A DNA stretch of 64,000 bases, from the NCBI RefSeq assembly GCF_965363235.1, contig NC_134847.1, positions 50,592,805 to 50,656,804 of the forward strand, written 5' to 3'. The notes beneath the pieces are model-generated. The model ran no database searches. It saw only the letters and a program-made list of their open reading frames with translations, and was not told the origin of the DNA. Numbering within the stretch: position 1 is the first letter of the stretch; each line of letters opens with the position of its first letter. This stretch comes from Mytilus galloprovincialis (taxonomy: Eukaryota; Mollusca; Bivalvia; Mytilida; Mytilidae). This document shows positions 12,601 through 25,044 of the stretch, piece after piece. The translations under genes and the position numbers were made by a program.

Positions 12601-15600
12601 CAGAGTCTATGGGGTACCAGACAATCACCCAGTCCAGCCAAACCTTCAACAAGATTAATGTGGAAATCACAGTATGTTCCCATGGATGGTATACCATTTG
12701 TAAATACAGGTAACTTGAGGGTTTTTGTCGAGCCTGCAACTTTTGTTGCAGAAAGCTCGACATAGGGATAGTGATCCGGCGGGGGCGGTGTTAGCTAACT
12801 TCTTAAAAGCTTTATATTTTAGAAGGTAGAAGACCTGGATGATTCATACTTTGTATATAGATGCCTCATGTTACGAACTTTCCGTCAGTCCTTGACCTCA
12901 TTTTCATGGTTCAGTGACTACTTGAAAAAAAGTTAAGATTTTTTGTAATGTTAAATTCTCTCTTATTATAAGTAATTGGATAACTATATTTGGTATGTGC
13001 GTACCTTGCAAGGTCCTCATGCCTGTCAGACAGTTTTCACTTGACCTCGACTTCATTTCATGGATCAGTGAACAAGGTTAAGTTTTGGTGGTCAAGTCCA
13101 TATCTCAGATACTGTAAGCAATAGGTCTAGTATATTCGGTGTATGGAAGGACTGTAAGGTGTACATGTCCAACTGGCAGGTGTCATCTGACCTTGACCTC
13201 ATTTTCATGGTTCAGTGGTTATAGTTAAGTTTTTGTGTTTTGGTCTGTTTTTCTTATACTATATGCAGTAGGTCTACTATATTTGTTGTATGGAATGATT
13301 GTAAGGTATACATGTCTAGCTGACCGGTGTCATCTGACCTTGACCTCATTTTCATGGTTCAGTGGTCAAAGTTAAGTTTTTGAGTTTTGGTCTATTTTTC
13401 TAATACTTTATGCATTAGGTCAACTATATTTGGTGTATGGAAATATTTTATGATCTATATGTTTGTTACACAGGTTTTATTTGACCTTAACCTCATTTTC
13501 ACGGTCCATTGCTAAGTGTTAAGTGTTTGTGTTTTGGTCTGTTTTTCTTAATTTATAAGCAATAAGTCAACTATATTTGTTGTATTGAAGAAGTGTTAGC
13601 TGTACATGTCTGCCTGGCATGGTTCATCTGACCTTGACCTCATTTTCATGGTTCTTTGATCAATGTTTTGTTTTCTTTGTTAATGTTGAGTTTATGTGAC
13701 AGTTGTAATAAAGCTTTATATTCAGGTCTTTCAACATAATATCAATGATTAGTAAAGAAGGCGAGACATTTCAGGGTGTGCACTCTTGTTTCAGTTACTG
13801 TATGACATTATCATAAAGTCTTTATGTACTAATCTTATATTCAATGCTGATTTGTACTTTTGTAGATACATAAGTATAAGATAGATTTAATGATCGCTAT
13901 ATTTGGATATGACTCCTTTCGAAAAGGTTCATGTTAATTTCTGTACCAAAAAACCATCTGCTAATTTAGGGGTTAAAGCTGAACTTGGTAGACAATCAAT
14001 AGAAAATATATCAAAACACTAGCAGTCCTTTATTTGGCTCCATTAAATACTGAAACATAAACTCATTACTTAAAGAAAGTTATACATTAAGTAAACACGT
14101 TGATTCTTCAGGAATTTACACTTGGTCCATTTTATCAAAGATTCTACATAAAAGAAATGTACAGTATATTGATAGACAAAAATAGGCTTGTCAAATTATA
14201 AAACAAGTAAAAAAACTAAAGGCTTGGATTAAGTATATTTCAAACAACTTTTATTCAGGATTACTGGAAAATTCAATAAACAGTTCAAAAGAATATAACA
14301 AACTTTTTCTTTATAAAAATATTAAAGTCAAACAAGATCAAGAATTTTATATCTAAAGTATTCAGCAGACAAAAACTGGCTTTAATAGTTTTTTAATTGC
14401 TTCTTAAATAAGAGTGGTAATGATTGACAAAAACATGAAAAATGCTCCAAGTAAATGCAAATGATGTAAGACCAAGATTGTGGACATCCAAAATACTTAC
14501 TGATTTGTGTATTGAATTTTTCCCTGGATAAAGCAAAATGTATAATATTGTTAAACCTCTATAAAGAGAAAAACAACAAAATACTTATAGTATGATATAC
14601 TCATGAGATTATCTTCAATGATGAGTTATACCCAATAAAGTCATAATTAAGTTGGAATAAAGAAAAAATTCAGAGGTCAAAGATTTTTTTAAAATAGGCC
14701 TAGATTCTTTTTAATATGTGAATATTCAAACATAAGCAATGTTGATGTCTAATATACATATATATTTTAGGAAGCAGAGCAGTTGTAATGGAGTGTCAGT
14801 ATGGGCCTCGAAGGAAGGGTAATCCACATAAAAAAGAGACCAATGCTTCAGGAGACTATAAACTCACCTGCCCTGCTAGGTATGTTCCAATCAAACTATT
14901 GTCAAATCTGTCCTTTTCAAAAGTCAAATTGTAGCAAAATATTTCACGAACGTAGGTAAACTATGCAAAATTATATTTTTCTGAATTATGGCTTAATTCA
15001 TGCACACAGTTGTAAAGTGATTAAAAAAATCATTTCTTTTTCTTATCAGGATTTATGTGAAAAGAGTAAAGAAGTTTCCAGAATTTTCTGTAGATTTGAA
15101 TCTAGATAAGAAGACACTGAAGATGGAAATGGATAGAGCTTTCCATGAATTAAAACAGACTGGTTTCAATGGATTTGGACAAGAAAGGTACACAAATTGA
15201 GTAATCTGAATTGTTTTTTTAAAAAGGATATGTTTTAGTCCTATTTACAGGCCCAAAAAGATTGAAGCCACTTTACAACTAAATACAATGTTACACATTT
15301 ATCTTGCATATAGTTTTTACTTTTTGATAACTGGCTTATTAAAGAAATCTTATTTATAGAAAGAGTTTAACTTGTGTTAGTATGCATGAATAATAAGGGT
15401 TAATAAGATTTATGGGAGATGAAATAAGTTTTTCATTTAATATGAACCCATTCTTTATGAACTTTACAACACTAACTTTTAGAAAATATAAAAAAAGGAT
15501 GTTTTAATCAGTCAGTTCATTACTTTCCCCCTTGTTAAATGTTTCTCTTTATCATTTGCATGTATGTCCTCTTCAACACTAAAATCATTTTACATACATG

Positions 15601-18600
15601 TATGAGGACATTAAACCTAGACATTTGAAAACCATAGATGTACAAATACTTAGAAATGTTAAGAGGTATAAGACAAAAAGGACATTGCAGGAGTTTAATT
15701 ATCGTTCAATTAAACTAGTACTCCTAAATTATATTTTTAATTTATCAATAGGAATTTGAAAATCATTTTATTGCCATTTTTATGGATTTGGGGTGATTTA
15801 CACAATGTTACATAATGAGCATTTTTTTACCATACTCTTGTGACCCTCCTTTTGAAATGTAAATACCTCAAAACCCATTTCAAATGAGTTGATCTTGTAT
15901 TCACTCATTCAAAGTCATGTGGTTTCTCAGTGGAGAATTTGAGAAGTTGATAGCTTTATGCTGTATTTGTTTGTTTGAAGAGTTATCAAATGTTTATATT
16001 TTAAGGTTTAGGTTTAGGTTGTGTACAATGGTAACCATCAAAGGCACAATTTCATAGTGGGTAGTTTTTTGTGTGTTTTTGAGCATCATACATGATCTTA
16101 AATTTTGTTTGGCGAAGGGAGGTAACTCAAATGGAATAGATGAAAACAACAGACCTTAGATTAGATAATAAAAGTTAATATTGAAAACCCATTACCCTTA
16201 GCTGAGAATTGCTATTGTTTTCATAATGAAAATAAAGTTAAATAACCAACATAGGATTAGGGTATTTGTTATAAAATGTGTTGTGTAATTGTTTCTCAAA
16301 ATTTATAAATTTCACCAAATTTTAGTTAAACTTCCATCTATTATTTCTAAACAGATATTATGTGCAGCTTCCAACAGAAAAAGCCCATGAATTCCATGAC
16401 ATGACCTCTATCCCTGCCGTCCAACCTATTGTACCTGTACACACTGTAGAGGCAGAGGTGGACTCCGATCAGATAGCACATAGACTAGATCCTAGAGTTG
16501 CTCAGAAAATCAGAGATCTTGTAGCCAGTGGAGAAACCAGAGTTTATGCCATCAGAAAACAATTGAGGTTTAAATGATTTATTTTTACACTCTATTTTAA
16601 TGGTTGAAAGTATTTTGAATATTGCGATGGTTAGAAGCTTGTTAAAATTTCCTTAATGATCAAGTTGATCACTCTTTTAATATCATAGTGATTACATAAC
16701 AAACTGATCATGCAGATACATGTATCACAATTTGCTTTCAAATAGAAATCTATTTGTTTTTTTTTGTGTTTTTAAAAATTTTGGGAAGCAGATGTGATGA
16801 TAACTTTCTGCTCTGATTGATTTTTTTCACAAGTGTGTCATAGCATAAGTTGACTTCAAATATTTCTAAGTAAGGAACCTCATCAGTGCTTGTAAATATT
16901 TACATATTCATATTGTCTTTTTAGGAGGAATGGGAGGGAGTGTCTTTTAAGAGAAATTTAATGTTGAAATGGCAGATCTTTTATAGCAGCTAATATTTAC
17001 AACTTTTCTAGACTTTGTTGTTTAGTTGCTGTCATTTTGATGTACAAATGTATACCTACATCTCCATTTATTATAATGTGGTGTCTTATGATGTGATTTG
17101 AATATAAAAATTGCATGGCAGGTAATGCTTGCATTGCAGGTTATCCTTACCCTATTGAAGTATCCTTCCTTAGTGCTTGAAGATATTGATTTGATATTTG
17201 ATATATATTGTTTAATCATGACAATTTACAGATCAAGTTCTAATTTTGTTCTGGTCTGATGGTTTTGTGCAAAGTTATGATCCTTTGACTTTGAAAATTC
17301 ACCCTAATAATCAGTTTTCCACTCTTTTTTGGTCAAACTTGAATATATTGATTTAAAAATTGGTATAGTTTTCAAACACTTTTTTCGTCATGATTGAACA
17401 AATTACTTGATATTTGTTATATAGCTTACACCATGACAAGTTAACTGTTATAGACCAAGTTAGAAATTTTGTTCCAGTACAATGAAATTTTAACTGGTAG
17501 GAAATACTCACAGAATGATTGGTGTTTTTCACATTAAATGTTTTAGAGCAATGGTAAACTACTGTCATGACTGTTGTCTCATATACAGGTTATACATGTT
17601 TGATATAAATGTTGTTTTAGGGCATTTGTAACAAGAGATCTATACCATGGGGGTAATGTTCCAGAGCGACATGACCTGACATTATTCCCTACTGTTAATG
17701 ATCTAAAGAACCATATCCACCAGGCATTAAAAGATGTAGAAAATGGAACACTGCCTCTAACAGCACCTACGGTATGTCATTCAATATACTGTGGATCATG
17801 TGGATTTATTGTTATATGTGGGATACCAATTCTTGTGGATTTCATGGCTAAACTTAAACCATGAATTAAAATGTTCAACATATGAAGTATGAATTTTTGA
17901 TAGTTATGAAATCAAATTTCCACGAAAATTGGTACCCTCGAAAATAAACGAATCCACAGTAGTATTCATAATGCAAGGTTGCATAAATGATATTCAATCG
18001 AAAACCAATAAAATTGGTGCAATAGAAATTGATCTGACTTAATAGCAGAACTCGCTGCTGTGTTGCATTGGTCATCTAAACAATACATTTGTTCTAGATT
18101 TTTTTTTTCACTGAAAAAAAAACAAACCTTAATGTTTACAGCTTTGTAATGTTTGGTTTTTGTTATAATTATTAATGCTTAATTCTTTTACTGTCCAAGT
18201 CATTACAGGAAAAAGTGAGCAACAATCAACAAGTACAATTCACATTTAGTATACTGAGGTTGAGTTAATACTCTGCACTGCATGTGATGCAATGTTAATG
18301 GTCTTGTTTATCCTTTAAGAATTTTTTTTAAATATTTGTTAAAATCTGTAATTTTAATGTACATTTATAAATATGTTGCAAGGGTATAGCACAAATCAAC
18401 TTTCAAAAACCATGAAGGAACTCTTGGAGTTTAAAGCAGTGTTAATTTTTTTTGTGTACATATAAAACAATTGTCTCTGTATGTATTCAGTTGCAATTCG
18501 CCTTCTCAGAATGTAATGGACTTTGGGTAATCTCATTGTTTGTACACCAAAATGAAAATAACATTACGTCATTTGTTGAATTTCCATTGTTTAGAACGTT

Positions 18601-21600
18601 TTAAACAAATCACAATGTTTTGGCATACACTTTTGAAAATATTACCCAAAATGCATTAGATTCTGAAACAGCGATTTATGCTCTCCTGGTAGAAATATTC
18701 CTATGTTTAACATTATTGATTTGTAAATTAGGGACAATGAGATTTATCAGTATATTACTTGTAGGTTAATGTGGAGATAATTGGAAATGACAATTCTAGA
18801 GACTCCAGTGGAGACCAGTCATTATGGTTGCAGCAAGGTGGGGGATCGGATGGCAGTGAACCAGTACCAGAAACAGTAACTGTGACACTGACTCAACAAC
18901 CTGGTGAAGGTAACTTTGCATATTTAAGCATTAGTACAGGAGAAATTTGTCAAACTCATATCTTACCTCGGAAGTAGATTGACTAATATTTAAAATGTAA
19001 AGCTATACTCATGGATTCAAATTAGCAATAGTCAGTGGTGTGTAACACCATTTTTTCAGTTATGACCTTTCCTTCTGTAACTAGCTACACCTGAAAAACT
19101 TATATTTTGAATCACATCATTAATTCTAGTTTATAATCATTCTTAGGAAATATAATTTGATAAAAGGGAGTTATTTTGATTGCTTTACATTTTTATGCCC
19201 CACCATGGGGCATTATGTTTTTCGATCTGTGGGTCCATTCGGTCGTCTGTCTATTCTGCTTCAGGTTAAAGTTTTTGGTCAAGGTAGTTTTTGATGAAGT
19301 TCAATCAACTTGAAACTTATAACACATGCTCTATATGATATGATCTTTCTAATTCTAATGCTAATTTCAAGGTCCACTGAACATAGAAAATGATAGTTCT
19401 AGTGGAGCATCAGTGTACTATGGACACATTCTTGTTTTTATAATTTCTTGTCACATGACACATGGTGATCATTGTAACAAAAATAACTGAGTCATAATTT
19501 ACATATCAAGATCATTACAACACCATGAGTCAATTTCGTTTTGGTGCTAACCAGATGCCTTCCTAAAGGAGTTAACCTGATGATAGGCAATCCACAAAGA
19601 AAGAGGCAGACAAAATGATACTAGAACATTGTTCTCAAATATATCTTTGTTTTTTTATATTGATATTTGATTAATTATATTTCTTTATAGATGGCCATCA
19701 TGTAATATCTAGAATAGAAACACATCTTAGTGATGGTACAACCAGAGTGAGTACAACCTTGACCCCCGAGACTGCTCAGTTGTTGTCAAGACTACATCCA
19801 AATATGTTCCCAGCAGGATCACTTTTACAGGTAAAAATAATTTCATCTTTTCAATTCATAATTGAAATATTGTAAAAACAACTGCTCTGAGCAAATGTTT
19901 TTGGCATTGTGAGATATTCTAGATGAATCTTTTCTATTGATCATTCATTGTTAGTCTTATCAATGAAAAAGGTATTGGAGGGTAGACTTTTAACAAAAAC
20001 CAAAAACAAAACACGGTCTCTCAGTGAAATTGCTTTAATACAAGAGTTCATCATATAGACATGCAACCTTTATCACGATTAACAACCCACAACCAATGTC
20101 AAATAATTAAACAATCCTTCCTATCTGTCTAACATTTATTTAATAACCATTCATAGAAGTTAAATTATTTGTTAAGGTTAGCTATATATGATAAGTGTTT
20201 TTAATTGTCATAAATTGATGTCAATCTAGCATATCTAATAAATTTTGGACCAAATGATTTCAAAAAAGGTAACTAAATGCTGGTGTTGAAGTTTTGGATT
20301 CAGATCTTTGAAGAATTTTTAGACAGGCAAATCGCATGGTAACTGATGTCATGTTATAGCATGGTAACTGATGTCATGTAATAGCATGGTAACTGATGTC
20401 ATGTAATAGCATGGTAAATTTTATAACAAATGACCTAAAAACTTTAAATGAACTTATCTAGATTATTTTTTCTTCTTTTCAGCAACAAATTGACCAAGCA
20501 GTTACATCAATATCAGACAAAATACTGACTGATCAAAAACCTGATGAAACTAATGATGTGAACACAGATGAAAATAATTTTTCCTCGGTTGACAATTTTA
20601 TGCCAAGTTTTAGTACAACTGATAGTTTAGTGACAAGTTTTAATTCTGTACCAAATCTTTCAATTGACAGTTTACAATCAGAAGATGGTATTAGTTCTCA
20701 ATATACAATAGAACATCTAGGTCAACATATAGGTTGTGAAAATTTAGACCAGAGCATGAACTCGATAGAAAATACATCGCAAATTTGTGAAGGACACAGT
20801 GATTTAAGTAATATAATTCCAAAATCAGAAAATTCTGAAATTTCAGAATCTCCGTCACAAACAAACATTCAGACAACTCAGCTAGGAATCAAAAGAAAAT
20901 GTGAAACATCTCATTTGCAGATTGATCCTTTACCGTCAGAAAGTCAAATAAGTGAGACATCGTCACAGGTGGCGCCACTTGAAATAAACACATTATCTGG
21001 GGACATGAGTGGAATCATTCAAATACCGTATTCTGTGAATGGATTACAAATTATACCAATTTCTGGAGTAGGAAATAATTTATTTAGCTTTTCTAATGGT
21101 AATATTCATCCTGTTCAAATCGGACAAATTACATCAGACGATAATGTTTCTCTGACTTATTCGTCATCAGATTGCACAGATATGCAAATTGATAACCCAC
21201 AGTCTATTGCAGATATGCAAATTTCTTTTGCAAATGATGATGTCGATACTACCCAACTTGAACATTATAGTATAAAACTAAATCATAAAGACAATGAAGA
21301 TGTGCAATCTAATCAAATTAGTTCAGAAATGTCACAAGAGGAAATGGAGACAGCCATTGATGAATCTTTATTGCAGGGTAAATATTGAATTATTACTGTG
21401 AATTTCATAGCCTATAGCACTGGTAACCCTAGAAAAAATTAAAACTTGTCAAAAAAGATATTTTTATAAAATAAGAGACTTTTGTATCATCTCATTATGA
21501 CATAAACTTTCACAAATAAGGAGAGACATAAAGTTCTTCCACTGGTGTCTAGTAGATTTATTTTTTGTCTTAATTCTAGATTTACAGTACTAGTAGCTAT

Positions 21601-22497
21601 ATATGTATATTTTATTTATACATGAATAACTTGATATACATATAGACATTGATAGATATACATAGATTCTACCACTGCATCGAGTGTGATACGATATTTA
21701 TCTACTAGAGACAGTTAAATTTTCAAATTTAAAACACGAGCCTCGCGTTTTAAATATTTAAAATTTAACTGTCGAGAGTGGATAAATATCAGATTACACG
21801 AGATGCAGTGGTAGAATCTTTCTCTAATGATTTTCAAACAATATGCAGGCAAACGTATTCCTTCTTTTCGAATGATCTGAAAAAAAGATGTGTTCTTTCT
21901 ATGTGACGTCATCAGGCATGGTCGCCTTTTTTCATGCCGTCACAATAGGAAATTCAGAGGAAAGCAAGAAAATTCGACGTCATAATCGGATTTTAACCAA
22001 TGAAGAACTGAGATCAAACAAACCACACGTTGATTAATTTTTTTATACAATGGGTGCAGAAAGGGATAATTTGACGAAGAATTAGAGAAATATATATATA
22101 TTAGGGCTCACGCTAACAAGTAATTTGGGCTATAAACATGATAAAGTTGTTATCCTGTTTGCTTTGCCCTAATGCAAAAGTGATATCAGGTCTTCCTGTT
22201 CACAAAACTGGCTTTCAGTCACTTTCCTCATGGTCAATTTTCAATTTTTACCAAGTCAATGAACATCAATTTTTTATTTAATAGTAAAGAAATTTAAAGA
22301 CGTAAATGATTTATTTTCTGTAGAAAAGAGGTTTAAAGCATTGCATATTATTTCATAAAGAGCCCTGTATATATGCATATTACATGAACCAATTTTGCAA
22401 TGAACATACACTGTACTTAATACATGGAAATTAGGTACTAAATTTTCAAGAAGTCAATTTTTTTTTTTATATTACAGGTAACCTTGAGGATTCCTGA
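9630..22497 (+). CDS. CARF: Calcium-responsive transcription factor CARF, complete, 12 coding exons
   Basis: Coding exons: 9630-9786, 10193-10417, 11114-11253, 12520-12709, 14771-14879, 15050-15187, 16355-16567, 17621-17771, 18765-18909, 19691-19830, 20483-21377, 22478-22497. They total 2523 nt, 840 residues plus TGA, with all phases agreeing. All introns are GT-AG; the donor after exon 7 (GTTTAA) is weak. The start ATG lies 7 nt inside an exon with a CCCCAG acceptor, so a 5' UTR exon lies upstream. Residues about 164-430 match the conserved CARF (ALS2CR8) domain as I remember it: [38 protein letters not shown], then [51 protein letters not shown] and [16 protein letters not shown] is a nuclear DNA-binding activator that in mammals acts at a calcium-response element of the BDNF gene. 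The 299-residue exon 11 is rich in Ser, Gln, Asn and acidic residues and has a KRK basic cluster, fitting an activation region. Residues 1-127 are Ser/Thr-rich. Length is somewhat above the human protein. Function in molluscs is inferred. Confidence 0.93.
10427..10720 (+). repeat. Dispersed repeat R1, longest copy, in CARF intron 2
   Basis: Starts AGATGTGGTATGAGTGCC-like after exon 2 and runs through GTCTTCAACACGGAGCCTTG, AAACCATTCAAACAGG and ACATCAGATTCCTGAC to ACAGGTGC. About 290 bp, non-coding. Minus-strand relatives lie at 41682-41787, 44891-45043 and 62321-62604; shorter plus copies at 9155 and 58792. This is a very frequent mussel repeat in my recollection; class unknown. Confidence 0.65.
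11254..12519. other. CARF intron 3, with bivalve-type repeat at 12055-12486
   Basis: The part to about 12050 has no recognisable feature. From 12055 to 12486 it reads as a dispersed repeat with two related segments (each with a GCTGATTTTTGGTATGTGAG-like stretch) and ends TCGCTTTGACACATCTAG. A short array of roughly 10-bp units (ATTCTGTAATTCCGTC and variants) lies at 12105-12155. A related segment lies in a later intron at about 17220-17480. Confidence 0.5.
12720..13795 (+). repeat. Mobile element with about six tandem units of roughly 148 bp, in CARF intron 4
   Basis: The words TGACCTTGACCTCATTTTC and their variants recur at about 12890, 13040, 13190, 13338, 13483 and 13631, a period of 145-150 bp. 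Units also share GGTCTACTATATTTGTTG and ATTGTAAGGTATACATGTC. The left edge forms a nested hairpin: GTCGAGC pairs with GCTCGAC at 12727-12763, and inside it CTGCAAC pairs with GTTGCAG. The right edge is near GGCGAGACATTTCAGGG (13762). A unique head, a central tandem array and a unique tail are reminiscent of non-autonomous Helitron-type elements described in bivalves; the class is inferred. Confidence 0.65.
13796..14770. other. Remainder of CARF intron 4
   Basis: AT-rich, with no frame or repeat that I recognise. Confidence 0.5.
15188..16354. other. CARF intron 6
   Basis: AT-rich intron with no recognised element. A short run AAGGTTTAGGTTTAGG at about 16003-16018 resembles telomere-type repeats but is only two to three units long. 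Confidence 0.5.
17787..17961. mobile_element. MITE with TACTGTGGAT inverted ends, in CARF intron 8
   Basis: Left TACTGTGGAT and right ATCCACAGTA-type ends, with GATACCAATTCTTGTGGATT and its inverted partner TTCCACGAAAATTGGTACC inside, so the element is a near palindrome. A relative lies at 57189-57401. Confidence 0.65.
18496..18676. mobile_element. MITE with TCAGAATSTAATGSA-type inverted ends, in CARF intron 8
   Basis: Left TCAGAATGTAATGGACTTTG then GGTAAT; right, in reverse complement, TCAGAATCTAATGCATTTTG then GGTAAT. Weaker matching extends outwards (AATTCGC against AAATCGC). About 180 bp, non-coding. Confidence 0.65.
19192..19440 (+). repeat. Dispersed repeat (TATGCCCCACCATGGGGCAT family), in CARF intron 9
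   Basis: Starts with the short palindrome CCCCACCATGGGGC and continues through CAGGTTAAAGTTTTTGGTC, GTCCACTGAACATAG and CTATGGACACATTCTTG. I recognise it as a common mussel repeat. It appears internally shortened. Non-coding. Confidence 0.6.
20334..20416 (+). repeat. 26-bp minisatellite, about 3.3 units, in CARF intron 10
   Basis: Three near-identical units beginning GCATGGTAACTGATGTCATG lie in tandem, followed by a partial unit. Each carries TGATGTCA, one base from the CRE/ATF palindrome. Confidence 0.85.
21664..21819. mobile_element. Foldback MITE in CARF intron 11
   Basis: AGATTCTACCACTGCATCG at the left pairs with CGAGATGCAGTGGTAGAATC at the right. The pairing continues inwards through GATATTTATC / GATAAATATC and AGTTAAATTTTC-type arms, so almost the whole 156 bp is one large hairpin. 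Downstream, to about 22080, the sequence also looks repetitive. Confidence 0.75.
21904..21911. promoter_or_regulatory. Perfect CRE palindrome TGACGTCA in CARF intron 11
   Basis: An exact TGACGTCA, with GACGTCA-type words repeated at about 21976. It lies next to a MITE, so it may belong to a repeat and not to the gene's own control. Confidence 0.3.
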
Positions 22498-23334
22498 CCA
22501 TGCTGACATTCTACAGTTATGATCATTCTGAGAGAGTTAAAACATTATAATGGTCACACATTTCTAAGTGCTTCTGATCTTTATAATTATTAATAGTCTT
22601 TAAAATTATTGCTATTTAAGATAAAACAATGAGATGTGAAATATTGAGTCACTTTAAATTCAAGAAAAATATTTTATGAGTTTTTTTATTTACTTTCTGA
22701 ACATGCTCAACATGAACATGCACATAATATTAAAAGCACATTTTGAACTGTCATATTCCTGACTTGGTACAGGCATTATCTTCTGTCAAAAATGAAACTA
22801 CTTCAAGATTGGAAAACTTTACATCCTTTGAATTATTGACGCATGTAAAGGTAAATTCTCTTATTGAGTCGTGCTATAATTTTGTTTGATAGTTTTCATT
22901 GCCAACTTATTCAGTTATCTATGCCATTACATTTTCTCAGCAACAAGTCCTAGTAATATTTTTGGTTGAATGTTGGTGCTTGTTAAAATGTTTAAGCCGT
23001 CCTTATTTTTATGCACCAGTTCTTAGACAAGAGTCTGTTGTTCAGTGGCTGTCGTTTGTTGGTGTGGTTGATTGATATGTGTTCATGTTGTTTCTTGTTT
23101 GTATCCTTTGAATCGTTCAACACTAGTAATTTTGCTATCCTTATATTTTGTTGTTTGCTGTGAGCTAAGTCTTTGAATTGAAGACAGAACTTTAACCTAT
23201 TATTGTTATCTTTTACACATTATGACTGGGATTGGGAGTTGAATTAGTCTTATATTGTTCAGAGAACGCTGATCACATTGATGTAGAAAGAGGTTTCGTG
23301 GATAACTTTGACAACACAGCAATGTAAAGTTTGT

Positions 23335-23354
23335 AATAAAAATAATGAAATAAA
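23335..23354 (+). promoter_or_regulatory. Candidate polyadenylation signals for CARF
   Basis: Two AATAAA hexamers, 23335-23340 and 23349-23354, lie about 840 bp after the CARF stop codon, followed by T-rich sequence. Nothing else in the intervening 3' UTR looks like a feature. Alternative signals downstream cannot be excluded. Confidence 0.45.
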
Positions 23355-24048
23355 ATGATGGTATTTAAAGTTCTTTATCATATGTTGACATTCCTAAGGA
23401 GCACAGAGCAAACCTATGATTATCCTGAATTCCTCCTTTGATAGTGACTTGAGAGTGTATGTTTAGGTTCTAAAGTGAATGAAATGCCAATACCTAATTT
23501 TCTTTTATCAAGCAGTTTATATAATGTAAAATATAAATACAATGTTGTTTGTCATTTTATCTGTAAGGATAACAACATATATCTATGGAGAATGAAAAAC
23601 AGTTTCAAGCAAGTAGACCTTTCAAGATTGATGCATGTAGCAGATATTTCATGGATCAGTTCAATTTTGTTTTGATGACCTTACAGCCTTACTCTTTCTG
23701 GATATAGTGTGTACGTCTTTTGCTACTAGACAGATAGAGTTCTCTATGGGCTAATGATGTTGTTCTTGTATTATAACCAGTGATTCAATGAATAAACACA
23801 ATGTTTGATAAATATCTTTATTAAAACATGCCCTTTTCATATTATCATATTACATGTCAAATGCCTTTTTTCTATGATTGGCACCCTGCCCTTTTGAAAT
23901 CCTAGCTGGAACACTGCCTAGTATATTACAAGGCATTAGGAAACTAATTAAGTTACTCAAGGAAATGCCAAAAAAAAATGAGGGAACTATTGAATGATAT
24001 TAATACTTAATAATGTGGTTAAATTGGAAACAGGACATGTTTTCACCT

Positions 24049-24406
24049 CTAAGGATGTTCGCTACTCGGTTTCAAAATAACAAGCTTATTAAAAGACTTT
24101 TATAAATTGGTAGTATTTAACAAAAGGAACTAAAAAGGCAAAAAAATGAAGAGTTTAGATGCTTGTTTTCGAGAAATTAGCCATCGACAATTTAGTGGTA
24201 AATATTTTTGCTACACTTTTCGTAAATTGAACATTGGTACCCTTTTCTGTCCAAACAAAAAAGAAACAAAAATAACAAGGATTTTATAGGATTTTCAAAT
24301 ATTGTTTTTAAGTAAAGAAAAAAGGGGTAAGCGTTTTTTTTTTAATAACAAAGGATTCTGAATATCTGGCGAAAATTCAAAAAACAAGAGGAGCAAACAT
24401 CCTTAA
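24049..24406. mobile_element. Non-autonomous element with TAA-type ends and GGATGT inverted termini
   Basis: CTAAGGATGTTCGCTAC at the left and its counterpart GAGCAAACATCCTTAAG at the right are inverted repeats. The right boundary keeps TTAA (24403-24406) and the left has CTAA, a likely mutated copy. It is a shorter relative of the element at 6179-6961. Confidence 0.6.
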
Positions 24407-24752
24407 GCAGTCACCAATGAGCATATACCATAAAGTTTGGTCAGCTATAAAAAGTTCCGACATGACCCAATTAACCTGATATACTCTGATTTAAGTTCAT
24501 ATGGGAAAAAAGAAAATCAAATCTGACCACACTAATCAAAGAAAACAAGTGACTCACTTATGTTAGAGAGTATGAGACATTTAAAAGTAGGTCACACAGT
24601 TATAGTGCTTCCTGTCTTCTTTTATTCGATCACAAACTTTTGATTTTCAACTATTTGAAAACATGAGAAGTTAAATATTTTTTTTATCATAACTTGAGGA
24701 AAAACAAATATTTAATGAAATTATTTCTTATTATCTGCAGCTGGTATGAATA

Positions 24753-25013
24753 TTAGGGAGCTACCATTTGATTTTTATGGGGGGGGGGGGGGGGGCTAGG
24801 ATGAAATTTGAAAAAAATAGGCAGGACAGGAGTTTTTAGTAAAAAAAAAAGGCGGATGAGCAACTTGGTAAAAAAAAGGCAGGATGACAATTTGCGTAAA
24901 ATAACTAGGATAACTAGTAAAAAAAAAAGGCATGACCGAATAGAGTAAAAAATAAAAAGGCAGGACAGAGATTACAACTAAAAAAAAAAGCAGGACAAAA
25001 TTTTACATCATAG

Positions 25014-25044
<31 letters not shown>

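Noticed and set aside
12559-12765. Open frame at 12559-12765 as a separate small gene
   Set aside because: It is CARF exon 4 read past its donor at 12710; the part after 12709 is intron and repeat.
16003-16018. GGTTTAGGTTTAGG as a telomere-type repeat
   Set aside because: Only two to three units, and not the TTAGGG form; chance in AT-rich intron DNA is more likely.
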